From the NCBI RefSeq assembly GCF_000425445.1, contig NZ_AUDL01000004.1:124001-188000 (forward strand): 64,000 nucleotides of DNA, in the 5' to 3' direction. Within the stretch, counting starts at the first letter, position 1, and each line of letters begins with the position of its first letter. The DNA is from Flavobacterium denitrificans DSM 15936. Its GTDB lineage: Bacteria; Bacteroidota; Bacteroidia; Flavobacteriales; Flavobacteriaceae. Below the pieces are notes generated by a model. That model saw nothing but the letters and a program-made list of their open reading frames with translations. It was not told where the DNA came from and ran no database searches. A program made the translations under genes and the position numbers. This document shows positions 26,201-36,200 of this stretch, one piece after another.

Positions 26201-27568
26201 ATGGAAATCACTCAGGTAAAATCTAAAACAATTATACGTAGTTCTCATATTCTTAAACCGAGCTATCATATGAATTATGGTAAGAAAAGAATAGAAACTG
26301 CAATTTATAATAAATTTCCTTTCAGCACTTTGGGAGAAGTCTGTACTTCTGTTTTTACGGGAGGTATATTTAAAAGAGTTTTTGTCGATGACTCTAAATT
26401 TGGAGATCCTTATATCTCTGCACAACATATGATGAATACAAATCCTCTTGATGTTGCAAAAATAATATCAAAAAAATATACGCCGAAACAAGATGAAATG
26501 AGCCTGAAGGAAAATCAAATTCTGGTTAGTTGTGCTGGTACAATAGGTAATGTAAGACTAATAAGTAAGGACTTAGAAGGAATAATAGGTTCTCAGGATA
26601 TTATTCGTGTAAATCCAAACAACTCAAAGATACCTTATGGATATCTGTACGCCTATTTAGCCTCGAAAACGGCTTATAATTATATGCAATCATATATTTA
26701 CGGCTCAGTTGTTCCACGAATTGAACCCAAAACATTATCAAAGTTACCAATTCCGTTATTATCACAACAAAAGCAGAGTCAGATTCATCAATTTATTGTT
26801 GAGGGGTCGAAGTTCAGACAAGAAGCAAATGAATTAATGAACATTGCACAAATGAAATTTAATGATTTATTTGAAGCAAAACACTGTAATATAATCAGCT
26901 TTAAACAAAATTCTAAAAATCTAAAGATGTTTCAACATCGGCTTGATGCATCATATAACATTTATAAGCAAGAACTTGACGCAATAATCCGAGAAAGTGG
27001 TATTCCTTACAAAAATTTAGGCGAACACATAAACAAAATTTTTATTCCTAATAGAGGAAAAAGAGTATATGTTAAAGAAGGACTTCAATACTTGTCTACT
27101 TCTGACTTATCCTCTTTTAATCCAACAGGGATAGATAAGTATCTTTCTCTAAAGATGGCGGGCGTAGATACTTTAAGGGTTAAAAAAAATTGGGTTTTGA
27201 TTGCCCGCTCAGGCCAAGAAATTTTGGGGTCAACATATCTAATTGGCGAGCAACTTAATAATATTGGTGTCAACGAACATGCTTTAAGAGTATTAGTTAA
27301 CGAAAATATAGCTCCTTATATTTACGCTTTTCTATCTTCAAGATTTGGCAGAAAATACTTAAGAGCTGGAATTTTTGGCTCAGCGATATTAACTATTAAT
27401 GAAGATTATGTCAAAACACTTTTATTGCCAGAACTTGATGATGAAAATAAAGAATTAATCACTGATCTTGTTATTAAATCTTCTATATTATTTGATCAAG
27501 CCATAATTAAAGAAAACCAAGCCATTGAATTAATAGAAAAAGAAATTGACCTATGGCAAGTATCATAA
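26201..27568 (+). CDS. Specificity subunit HsdS-like (MAD5-like)
   Basis: 455 residues with two target-recognition halves. Half 1: 'FPFSTLGEVCTSVFTGGIFKR ... LVSCAGTIGNVRLI ... QSYIYGSVVPRIEPKTLSKLPIPLLSQQKQSQI'. Half 2: 'NLGEHINKIFIPNRGKRVYV ... VLIARSGQEILGSTYLIG'. Each half ends in a helical conserved region that contacts the methylase. It directs methylation, and probably the defence effector, to a bipartite DNA site. It overlaps the following kinase gene by 16 bases. Its target sequence cannot be read from the protein. Confidence 0.88.
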   Translation: MEITQVKSKTIIRSSHILKPSYHMNYGKKRIETAIYNKFPFSTLGEVCTSVFTGGIFKRVFVDDSKFGDPYISAQHMMNTNPLDVAKIISKKYTPKQDEMSLKENQILVSCAGTIGNVRLISKDLEGIIGSQDIIRVNPNNSKIPYGYLYAYLASKTAYNYMQSYIYGSVVPRIEPKTLSKLPIPLLSQQKQSQIHQFIVEGSKFRQEANELMNIAQMKFNDLFEAKHCNIISFKQNSKNLKMFQHRLDASYNIYKQELDAIIRESGIPYKNLGEHINKIFIPNRGKRVYVKEGLQYLSTSDLSSFNPTGIDKYLSLKMAGVDTLRVKKNWVLIARSGQEILGSTYLIGEQLNNIGVNEHALRVLVNENIAPYIYAFLSSRFGRKYLRAGIFGSAILTINEDYVKTLLLPELDDENKELITDLVIKSSILFDQAIIKENQAIELIEKEIDLWQVS

Positions 27569-30500
27569 AGCCGCCTTATTTTGAATCGGTTGTTAATGCC
27601 GGTGAAAAAAGATTGTTGGATTATCTGGAGATACATCTTCCAGAAAATTATTATTTAATCCCTAATGTAGAGATTGCATCTACCAATCCTAAAAACAAAC
27701 GCACCCAATACTGGGAGTATGATTTAATTGTGGTAGCTCCGCACGGTATTTATAATATCGAAAACAAGGATTGGAAAGGACGAATTGAAGGCGATGATCA
27801 TTACTGGTATCTGAATGATCGACAAATGCCTAATCCGCTTAAAACAGGGCGCCAAAAAACAGCGATTCTTGCATCCAAGCTTAAGGAGGCTAATTTTGAT
27901 TGGGGAAAAGCTTGGATTCAAAATATGCTTACACTTTCTTTTAATAATACCTATCCGCCTCTTATTTCACATGAAGCCCAAAAGCTTACTTTCGGATTAA
28001 GTAAAAAACTAATAGATTTTATTATTGATCCTTACAGCATTGGTAAGTTAGATAATGATATAAATAGTTTCCAACAGGCCATAGTTCAGTTTTTAATTGG
28101 TCAGCAATCCCAAAAATCTCCTGAACAGAAAAAGGAAATTGAGGGTTATCAAGTTTTAGAAATCATTCAACAGGAGCCTAATTTTACAGAATATTTGGTA
28201 AAACCAAAAGGTGTTACGTCAGTACGACGCAGAATTAAAGAATATGCTTTACAAGTAAGCGGACTTTCAATAGAAGAACTTAAAAAACGTGAAGACAAAA
28301 TTAAAAACCAATATCACGCACTTAACAAGTTAAAAGCGAAACCTTTTATATTAAACGTGGAATTCCGAATAGATGAGGTAAATCACCTCTTCTACGAAAT
28401 TTCTGATTTCTTAGAAGAGAATTCGTTACGTTCAGAGGCTCGGGTTAAAACTTTTACTTTCAAGGAGAAAATTGATATTATCAATAATGTAATAGTGGCT
28501 TTAAAAGAGGCTCATAAAGAAAGTATCTTCCATCGTGATATCAATCCTGATAACATCTATTTGAGCAGCGGGTATGCTTATCTAGGTAATTTTGGTAAAT
28601 CATATTTTATTGACCACAGTGAAGAAGGATACACTGTGATGCCAACAATAAATCAAAATAATGCAACAGCATATCATCCTTTGGAACTGACTGTGAACGA
28701 TGCAAGTGCTGCCTCTGATATATATTCTTTAGGAGTTTTAGTTTACTGGTTATTCACTGATAAAGAACCTTTTAATACACCTTACGATTTAGACAGAATG
28801 GGTGGAAAACTGAAATCCACTTTATTACCGACATACATCAACTCTAATTTGCCTAAATGGATTGACGATGTATGTATTCAAACAATTATTACTGATGATC
28901 AAAAACGTATAGAAAGCGTAGAAACTTTGCAAGATTTCATCTCAAATGCTATAGAAAGCAAATCCGTTGCTGATGCATCTCCAGCTATTGTTCCTGCTTT
29001 ACACTCATATACATTTGAAGAAATCAAAGAAGGTGATTCTATTGGAACATATTCCATTCATAAAATACTAGGTAAAGGAGGCTATTCCAAAGTATTTAAA
29101 GTAAAGCATCGCATTCAAGGTATTTATTACGCCTTAAAACTATTCAATGAGAGTGTCAACTTTAGTTCTGTAAAGGATGAATACAATGCGTTAATCAAAT
29201 TAGATCATCCAAACATAGTAAAATTCAAATGGAATGATGAGGCTGCATCTGGCCAGTTTTTTACCGTAATGGAATACCTGGATGGTGAGAATCTAAGCAT
29301 TTATACACTGACAGATGCTAAACTTCCTGTTCATAGAGTATTTCAAGTAGGCAAAGAGATCCTCTCTGCATTGGTAGAGATGCAGTCTAAAGAAAAACCA
29401 GTTTTACATAGAGATATTAAACCCCAAAACATTATTTGGGACAAAGGTGAACGTTTCGTGTTAATCGATTTTAATGTGGCATCTTCAAATGAAGCAAACA
29501 AAGATTTTGTTGGTACCAATCCATATTTAGCGCCGGATCTGATAGCAGACAATTATAAAATTAATTGGAATTTATCGGCCGACACTTTTGCAATGGGAGT
29601 AACTTTGTATGAGTTAATTTGCAAACAATATCCATGGCATCCTTCAAAAAGACCGATGAGCAGCAGACAGCCGAATAATCCTAAAAAAATAGAACCTAGA
29701 ATATCAGAAGAGTTTAGTTCTTTTTTATTAAAATCGATTGCTGCAGATACTTCACAACGTTTTCAAAATGCTAAGGAAATGTTTGAGGCGTTGGTTAACC
29801 TCGAAGATAAAATCTTAGAAAAGTCATCGTTTGAAATTAAAACACCTGTATTAGAATACAATACTGCTGATTTTAATATTATTCAGTATATCAATTCCCT
29901 TTACAGCCAGTCTAGATATGGTAATTTTGGAACAAGAGTAAATAATAATGCTCATCAGCTAGATGCGTTAACTTATACCCCTACTAAACTAGACAAAAGT
30001 CTTCTTCCTGCCATTGTTGACGGACAGTATAAACTACTAATTATTACCGGAAATGCAGGAGATGGCAAAACAGCTTTTATAAAGAAAATTGAACAGCATT
30101 CCTCGGTTAAGGAAGTTGAACATTTTACGCATAATAACGGAGCAAGATTTAAAATAAATAATATTTCTTACGAGAGTAATTATGATGGTTCGCAGGATGA
30201 AGAAAACAATATAAATAACGATGTATTAGAAAGTTTTTTTCAACCCTTTGAGTATACAGATAATTATGCAGAAGTACCAGAAGGCCGCATCATTGCTATA
30301 AACGAAGGCCGGTTAGTTGAGTTTTTAACAACTTCAAGCAAGCACCATCAATTAGCCATCTTAATTGAAGATTATTTTTATAAGGAAGGACATACGGAGC
30401 TGCCTGAAGGTATTATGGTTGTTAATTTGAATCTTCGTTCAGTGGCTGTTGATGATTCAGGGGATGGCAGCTTGTTTAAGAATCAGGTAAAATCTTTGAC

Positions 30501-31692
30501 CCATAAATCTCTTTGGGCAAAATGTGAAGGCTGTGAGTTGGCTAAAAACTGCTTTATAAAGTACAATGTTGATACCTTAAATGATACAGCAGCCGGTGAA
30601 TCTGTAATTAACCGGCTGGAATGGCTGATAAGAACTGTTAGTTTAAAACGTGAATTGCATATTACTATACGTGATATTCGTTCGTTAATTTCTTTCATGC
30701 TCACACGTGATATTTCTTGTGATGAATTACCACAAATAGAGTTGTTAAAAGATTCAAATCCTGAAAAATATTGGCAGTATTATTACTTCAATATAACTAA
30801 TCCTAATCTTGATGACAGTGGCAATAGAGACCGGTTGATAAAACTGCTAAGAGAAACAGATATAGGAGAAGTTACTATTCCGCATTGGGACAGAGAATTA
30901 TATTTCAGCAGACATAATCCGAAAGATTATCTTCAATTTTCCGAAAGGGAACACAATTTACTTGATAGTTTTAATGATTATAAATCATTTATTCCGGCAC
31001 ATGAGCAAACTCCTGAGCTGATTCAAAATACACGAGAGAAACATAAGGCATATGTTCGACATCATTATTTTGAGGGAAAGGCAGCATGGTTCGATGAAAA
31101 CGATTCTATTGAAGAGAATTTAAATAAACCATCAGAGAAGGACCTAAAACCCTCTTATTTATTACGTTTACCCTATAAATCAATTTTTGATTTTGTATCT
31201 ATTTTATCGCAATCAACCATCGATGAAACAACAAAACAAGTGATTTCACGTGCCGTTTCTTTAAATGAAGGTTGTGATAATGAATCGTTAGACAAAGAGA
31301 ACCTAATTCTTGCATCGACTGATGTGAAGGATATGCGTGGTAAATCCTTTAAAATGTTTCCTTTAGAAGATTTTGAGTTGATAGTAAAACGGACTGATCA
31401 TTTAATCAAATATCTAGAATATGAGCCAGACAGCTTAATTTTTAGACATAAAACAATTAAGCATATCGAGTTAACTATTTCATTGGATTTATATGAAATG
31501 CTTTACTTTATAAAGAAAGGTTTTAGTCCGTCACTTAATGACTTGAGAGGCAAATTTATTGAATTGATCGTGTTTAAAAATTTATTAGAGAACCTCAACT
31601 ATAATGAGATTGTGGTGACACCAGACAATCGCCTCTTTTATTCCATCAAAAAAAATAACAACAAAATCGCTATTAAAAAATTAACTTATTAG
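27553..31692 (+). CDS. NERD, pseudokinase, Ser/Thr kinase and P-loop ATPase fusion (MAD6/PglW-like)
   Basis: 1379 residues. Residues about 12-130 form a NERD nuclease-like domain, with 'EYDLIVVAPHGIYNIENKDWKG' (E70-x-K signature region). Residues about 250-480 form a first kinase domain with HRDINPDN (from H327) but NFG instead of DFG at 346, so probably inactive. Residues about 495-780 form a second kinase domain with intact GKGGYSKV (from 507), K529, HRDIKPQN (from H619), DFN (639) and GTNPYLAPDL. Then a Walker A GNAGDGKT (833-840) begins an ATPase/unknown part, including a CxxCx5C zinc-like cluster (C991, C994, C1000). PglW of BREX type 2 also combines NERD and kinase domains. A paired PP2C gene is in the same operon. 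Start overlaps hsdS. Confidence 0.85.
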   Translation: MASIIKPPYFESVVNAGEKRLLDYLEIHLPENYYLIPNVEIASTNPKNKRTQYWEYDLIVVAPHGIYNIENKDWKGRIEGDDHYWYLNDRQMPNPLKTGRQKTAILASKLKEANFDWGKAWIQNMLTLSFNNTYPPLISHEAQKLTFGLSKKLIDFIIDPYSIGKLDNDINSFQQAIVQFLIGQQSQKSPEQKKEIEGYQVLEIIQQEPNFTEYLVKPKGVTSVRRRIKEYALQVSGLSIEELKKREDKIKNQYHALNKLKAKPFILNVEFRIDEVNHLFYEISDFLEENSLRSEARVKTFTFKEKIDIINNVIVALKEAHKESIFHRDINPDNIYLSSGYAYLGNFGKSYFIDHSEEGYTVMPTINQNNATAYHPLELTVNDASAASDIYSLGVLVYWLFTDKEPFNTPYDLDRMGGKLKSTLLPTYINSNLPKWIDDVCIQTIITDDQKRIESVETLQDFISNAIESKSVADASPAIVPALHSYTFEEIKEGDSIGTYSIHKILGKGGYSKVFKVKHRIQGIYYALKLFNESVNFSSVKDEYNALIKLDHPNIVKFKWNDEAASGQFFTVMEYLDGENLSIYTLTDAKLPVHRVFQVGKEILSALVEMQSKEKPVLHRDIKPQNIIWDKGERFVLIDFNVASSNEANKDFVGTNPYLAPDLIADNYKINWNLSADTFAMGVTLYELICKQYPWHPSKRPMSSRQPNNPKKIEPRISEEFSSFLLKSIAADTSQRFQNAKEMFEALVNLEDKILEKSSFEIKTPVLEYNTADFNIIQYINSLYSQSRYGNFGTRVNNNAHQLDALTYTPTKLDKSLLPAIVDGQYKLLIITGNAGDGKTAFIKKIEQHSSVKEVEHFTHNNGARFKINNISYESNYDGSQDEENNINNDVLESFFQPFEYTDNYAEVPEGRIIAINEGRLVEFLTTSSKHHQLAILIEDYFYKEGHTELPEGIMVVNLNLRSVAVDDSGDGSLFKNQVKSLTHKSLWAKCEGCELAKNCFIKYNVDTLNDTAAGESVINRLEWLIRTVSLKRELHITIRDIRSLISFMLTRDISCDELPQIELLKDSNPEKYWQYYYFNITNPNLDDSGNRDRLIKLLRETDIGEVTIPHWDRELYFSRHNPKDYLQFSEREHNLLDSFNDYKSFIPAHEQTPELIQNTREKHKAYVRHHYFEGKAAWFDENDSIEENLNKPSEKDLKPSYLLRLPYKSIFDFVSILSQSTIDETTKQVISRAVSLNEGCDNESLDKENLILASTDVKDMRGKSFKMFPLEDFELIVKRTDHLIKYLEYEPDSLIFRHKTIKHIELTISLDLYEMLYFIKKGFSPSLNDLRGKFIELIVFKNLLENLNYNEIVVTPDNRLFYSIKKNNNKIAIKKLTY

Positions 31693-31694
31693 CT

Positions 31695-33251
31695 ATGGCA
31701 ATCAAACTAAACAAACAGGAAAGCACTTTCAGAAATGAACTCCTTTTTACGGCTGATGCCAAGACAATTAGGATTGATAATACACTGGTTAACCTTTTTA
31801 TGCTGTTAAAGCATGAGGGGATTCGTCCCAAACAAAGAACACGTAGAGGAGATAACGTGTTTATTGAAATAGAAAAGCTTAAAAGTATCTTTCAGAAATT
31901 GGAAGAAAATAATGAATTGGAAGGTTTTAATGAAAACCCCGATGCGGTAGAACTTTGGTTACGCACAAACCTTGTTAATATGGTAAATCGTGGTAATTCT
32001 GAGAAAGAAAAAATATCATCTTTAAGACCTATACATCTTGAGAGTTATAGAGTAAGAAATGTTCCAAATACAAGAGATTATTTTACTGCCGACCAAATTT
32101 ATCTAATGTTGGGACAGAATCCGGTTGTTAAAGAGGACCTTCGAAACTTTTTAGCTGAAGGATGGGATAAAACAACAAACAATTTACTGAATTCAAAGGA
32201 ATTAGATGTAGATAGTTTGGGGATATTATATCTAATAAAAAATGTCAGTCCCGGCTTTTTAGAGAGTAATACGACTCTTAATAAGATAAAACCTCTTTTA
32301 ACCGAACAAGCAGAATTATTTTGTGATGACGTCCGAAGATTACTGGTGTACAAATCTAAAATTCCCCGAAATGTTCTAATCGATTACCTGAAAACGATCA
32401 CCTCATTTCATCTTTCCTTATACATACACAAAGTGATTTATCTACTGCCAAAAATGATCGAGGCTGGAACTAAGGAAATTGTTGATGATTGGAGCGTTGT
32501 GTTAGATACCACAGATAATTTTGAAAGTAAGATTTCTTCGATTGCAATAGCCGATGCGGAAAAGACATACAATTCTTTATATAAATATATTAAAGCTACT
32601 TTTAAAATCAATAGTGTTATTCAGAAATTGAAACTTGATGAATCAAATTCCGACAGTATTGAAAAAGCAATGGATATTCTCAAGAACGAGATAAATAAAT
32701 ATGAAATAAAATTTGAAACTTATTGGGATATCGTTTACCAAGAACAGGATCAGGAATATAAAGACCTATTAAGTGAAATGGTAAAATATGAAACAAATTA
32801 TTTTGATAGATATGTTGAATTGTTGCTAAAAGTGAGAGGAAAGTACCAGCATAAATCTCATATAGAATTGCTGGACAGTTTGTCACAAAAGAACAGCGAA
32901 AGAGGTTTTTTAGCTCAAGGAAGAAGTAAAAAACATCCCAGAAGATATGTCCTTGGAACCAGACTATTAGAAGCCCTAGTTCAAATTCAGGTGCTGCATC
33001 TGGAAGGAAATAAATTCATTACTCAGAACTTGTCGGTTGAAGAGCTAATGAATAATCTACGAAACCGATATGGATTAATTATAAATGGCCTGCATGAAGA
33101 ACGTTTTCAGAGCATAGACCTGCACACACATCTTGCATTTAAAGAAAATGTAGAGGCCTTTAAAATGAAATTAAGGCAGATCGGTTTCTATAATGATTTA
33201 AGTGATGCCTATATCCTGCAAAAAGTTAGACCTCGTTACGAACTATCATAA
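31695..33251 (+). CDS. Hypothetical defence protein (possible MAD7 counterpart)
   Basis: 518 residues, soluble, helical, no P-loop, zinc cluster or catalytic signature I can recognise. Visible charged helices in the middle ('KLDESNSDSIEKAMDILKNEINKYEIKFE'). The C-terminal part, 'RYVLGTRLLEALVQIQVLHLEGNKFITQNLSVEELMNNLRNRYGL', looks like a winged-helix domain. It follows the kinase gene by 2 bases and precedes the HerA-like gene by 10, so it is co-translated with them. Assignment to MAD7 is by position and size only. Confidence 0.7.
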   Translation: MAIKLNKQESTFRNELLFTADAKTIRIDNTLVNLFMLLKHEGIRPKQRTRRGDNVFIEIEKLKSIFQKLEENNELEGFNENPDAVELWLRTNLVNMVNRGNSEKEKISSLRPIHLESYRVRNVPNTRDYFTADQIYLMLGQNPVVKEDLRNFLAEGWDKTTNNLLNSKELDVDSLGILYLIKNVSPGFLESNTTLNKIKPLLTEQAELFCDDVRRLLVYKSKIPRNVLIDYLKTITSFHLSLYIHKVIYLLPKMIEAGTKEIVDDWSVVLDTTDNFESKISSIAIADAEKTYNSLYKYIKATFKINSVIQKLKLDESNSDSIEKAMDILKNEINKYEIKFETYWDIVYQEQDQEYKDLLSEMVKYETNYFDRYVELLLKVRGKYQHKSHIELLDSLSQKNSERGFLAQGRSKKHPRRYVLGTRLLEALVQIQVLHLEGNKFITQNLSVEELMNNLRNRYGLIINGLHEERFQSIDLHTHLAFKENVEAFKMKLRQIGFYNDLSDAYILQKVRPRYELS

Positions 33252-33261
33252 TTTAAAAATA

Positions 33262-36200
33262 ATGAACGTAAAAAATTTAACACGTTATTATCAATATATA
33301 ATCGAACTAATTGTAGAGACATATAAAGAAGAGTTCGAAACTTCAAAGCCTGGTCATTGTATGAAAATTACAGGATTGGGTACCGAGCAGCTATTATCTC
33401 TTTGGGAAGTTATAACAGAACATTTCAAAAATTTAAATACATTTATTGTTGACGAAGTTCAACAAGGAAAACATTATATATCAGCTACTAAACTTATTGA
33501 ATTACGAAATCAGCAGAAAAAACCTTTACTGATACTTGTACCTTCTAATAGTAGAACTGCTGCAGAAGATTCATACGGAAATGCTACTTTCAAAGAAATT
33601 TCTTTAGAACGTATAGAACCTATTTTAGTCAAAAGTTTACAAGAAAAAATTCCGGCAGAGGTTTCTCCTTTTGTCCGCACCATAATCAGCTATATACAAA
33701 GCCTCAATCAAACAAGTTTATTAAGTTATCTTATAGCGCTGGAAGAAGACTCATTTACAAAAGAAAGTATTGGTAGAAATCTGCCCTATTTAGGCTTGTT
33801 GCCAGATTGTAGCTTAGTATATGATGAAAAATTGATTCGTTCTCGACTTAACTTGAATATGACAAGTTGTTCTATACTTGCTTCATTTAACAAACCTATC
33901 TACGATAGAGTAGATGAACTGCAAATAAAAAAAGATTCTCTGCAAAAAAAATTTATTCAGCTATTTAGGAATGAAGACGGTATTACATCACTAAATAAAC
34001 TTGTAGAAATAGTTGGAGAGAAATATTCTGAATTATGGTTTGACAAATGGGATATTCCAAGTTTCAATTTTAAAGAAGTCAAATTAGAAATTATTGAAAT
34101 TCGATCAACGGATTTTACTAATGATGAAGGTAAAAAAGTACTTTTATCAGATGGAGCATCAAACGCAAAAGTTACAATACGATTTAAAACAACACCTGAG
34201 CCAAAGGACATTGAAGAGTTAAAATATTTTAGAGTTGTTCTGATGGCTGTAGATGGATTTTCAGGACAGGAAATAATAACCCTCAGAAAGTTGAAAAACA
34301 CAAACTCTAGACAATCCTATAGAGAAGCTAGGATCGAATTGAATGCAAACAATATCGAAGAGGGTGCGTATTTCTTTAAAGTTTTAGCTGAAGATGAACT
34401 CGGAAACATCTTAAATATAAATGACGATTTTGATGAAGATAATATTCAAAGGATATGGCAGCAAAATGAGTGCTCTTCAGAAAGTAAAAAGGATTTAAAA
34501 TATAAATTAAAATGCGATTCTGAAGATTTTGATTATTTTATCGATATTAATTCTGAAAAGGAAGAAACAAAACGAAAAGATAAATTAAACAATGTTCTTC
34601 AGGCATTTTTTAAATATAATATTGACAATCTAAGACAAGAAATAGCTTTAGACAGTCCAGAACCAAGTGATTTGTCAAACACATGGCTAAACGATGATAA
34701 AATAAAATTATCATCTATTTTTCATATCAATTATTCTAATAAGCATAATTACCAAATAATTTTGTCCTCAAAACTTAGGATGATTGAAAATGAAATTCTC
34801 AACAATAGCAATCATTTTGGTTTCGTGAATGTGTTAATTAGTGATAACAATATAACATTAGGACTGCAAAACATCGAATACATAATGAGCAGCCTGACCG
34901 ATATAGCACCAAAAAAGCTATTAGAATTACGAAAAACTGTTTTTGAGAAGATAAAAAACTCTAACAATTCTCAGAATGGAGTATTAGAAACTACTAACCT
35001 CTACAAAATAAAGGAGGATCTAAAAACATATTTAGAACACTATAATAACTGGTTAGTTAACCTTAACAAAAAGATTGAGAAATCCGACGTTTCAGAGGAA
35101 GAAAAAGAGAACATTAAGCTTCTCTACACAGAAGTTCAATTCCTTGATGCTGTAAAGATCAAAACAAAATTACCCACTGGAGGTTCTGTATCGGCTCTAT
35201 TATTATCTCCGCTTCATCCGCTTAGGCTGGTATGGTTTATCAATCTTTTAGATCAATTTGAAGAATGGTTTAATAAAACACTTCAATACAACAGCCACAT
35301 TCGCGAATGGCAGCAGCTGGAAAATTTATTTTTATCGGAATTGAACCCAAGTAGCAGCCCGCTGGTACTTGTTGATCCTAATCAGTTTATAAACTATGAG
35401 TATCTTGGGGAATTAAGTTTTGGTTGGGGAATTTATATAAATTCATCCACACCCACTCCAAATGATTCGCTTGTACCTATTTCGCACCAATTAAAGTACT
35501 ATTTTAGGCATTTGCTAAATATTGACACAGGAAATGTTATCAATAATGACGTTAGCAGACCATTGGTAGTAAAACATATAAAAAACTTCTTAATACAACA
35601 TCCTTACACTGATACTTTAATTATAAATTTATTTAATGTTGGGGATGCAGAGGTTTTTGCAGATGCGTTTGTTGATTTAAGTAAACAATCAGAATATCAC
35701 GACACCAAATTTGAAGTTCGTATCTTTATTGGTCAGGAGTCATTGATTGAACATGGATTAGCTTTAAAAGCATTACTAAATCCAGAAACAAATATAAGTG
35801 AAGAGGCTGAATTATTTTCACAGCCATCAAAAAACAGACTGTTTCCAAAATTAAGATTTTCTATTAATAATATTAAAGATTTTGTAAAAAATCCAATTGT
35901 TTTTAATGCCCACATTAGTTTTTTAATAAATCCATTTGCATCAAAGATAACCCTGTACAAACCTTACAGAACATACAAGTCTACTCATTTAAATAGTTTA
36001 ATTATTGATCCGGCAACAGATGTTGAGATCAATAAAGAGTCTGAAAAAATAACATGGACTAATTATGTTAAACTAGAAAATCCAAAAGAAAATCTTATAA
36101 ACAAACTATATACTTCCTATCAGGTATTCACTTCAGGTTCTTTGGCAGCTCATGCTACAGATGCAGTTCCTGCAGCACAATTAAGTTTGACCGACAGAGA

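Noticed and set aside
33202..33261. Longer N-terminus of the HerA-like protein
   Set aside because: It would overlap the preceding gene by 50 bases; ATG 33262 gives normal spacing.
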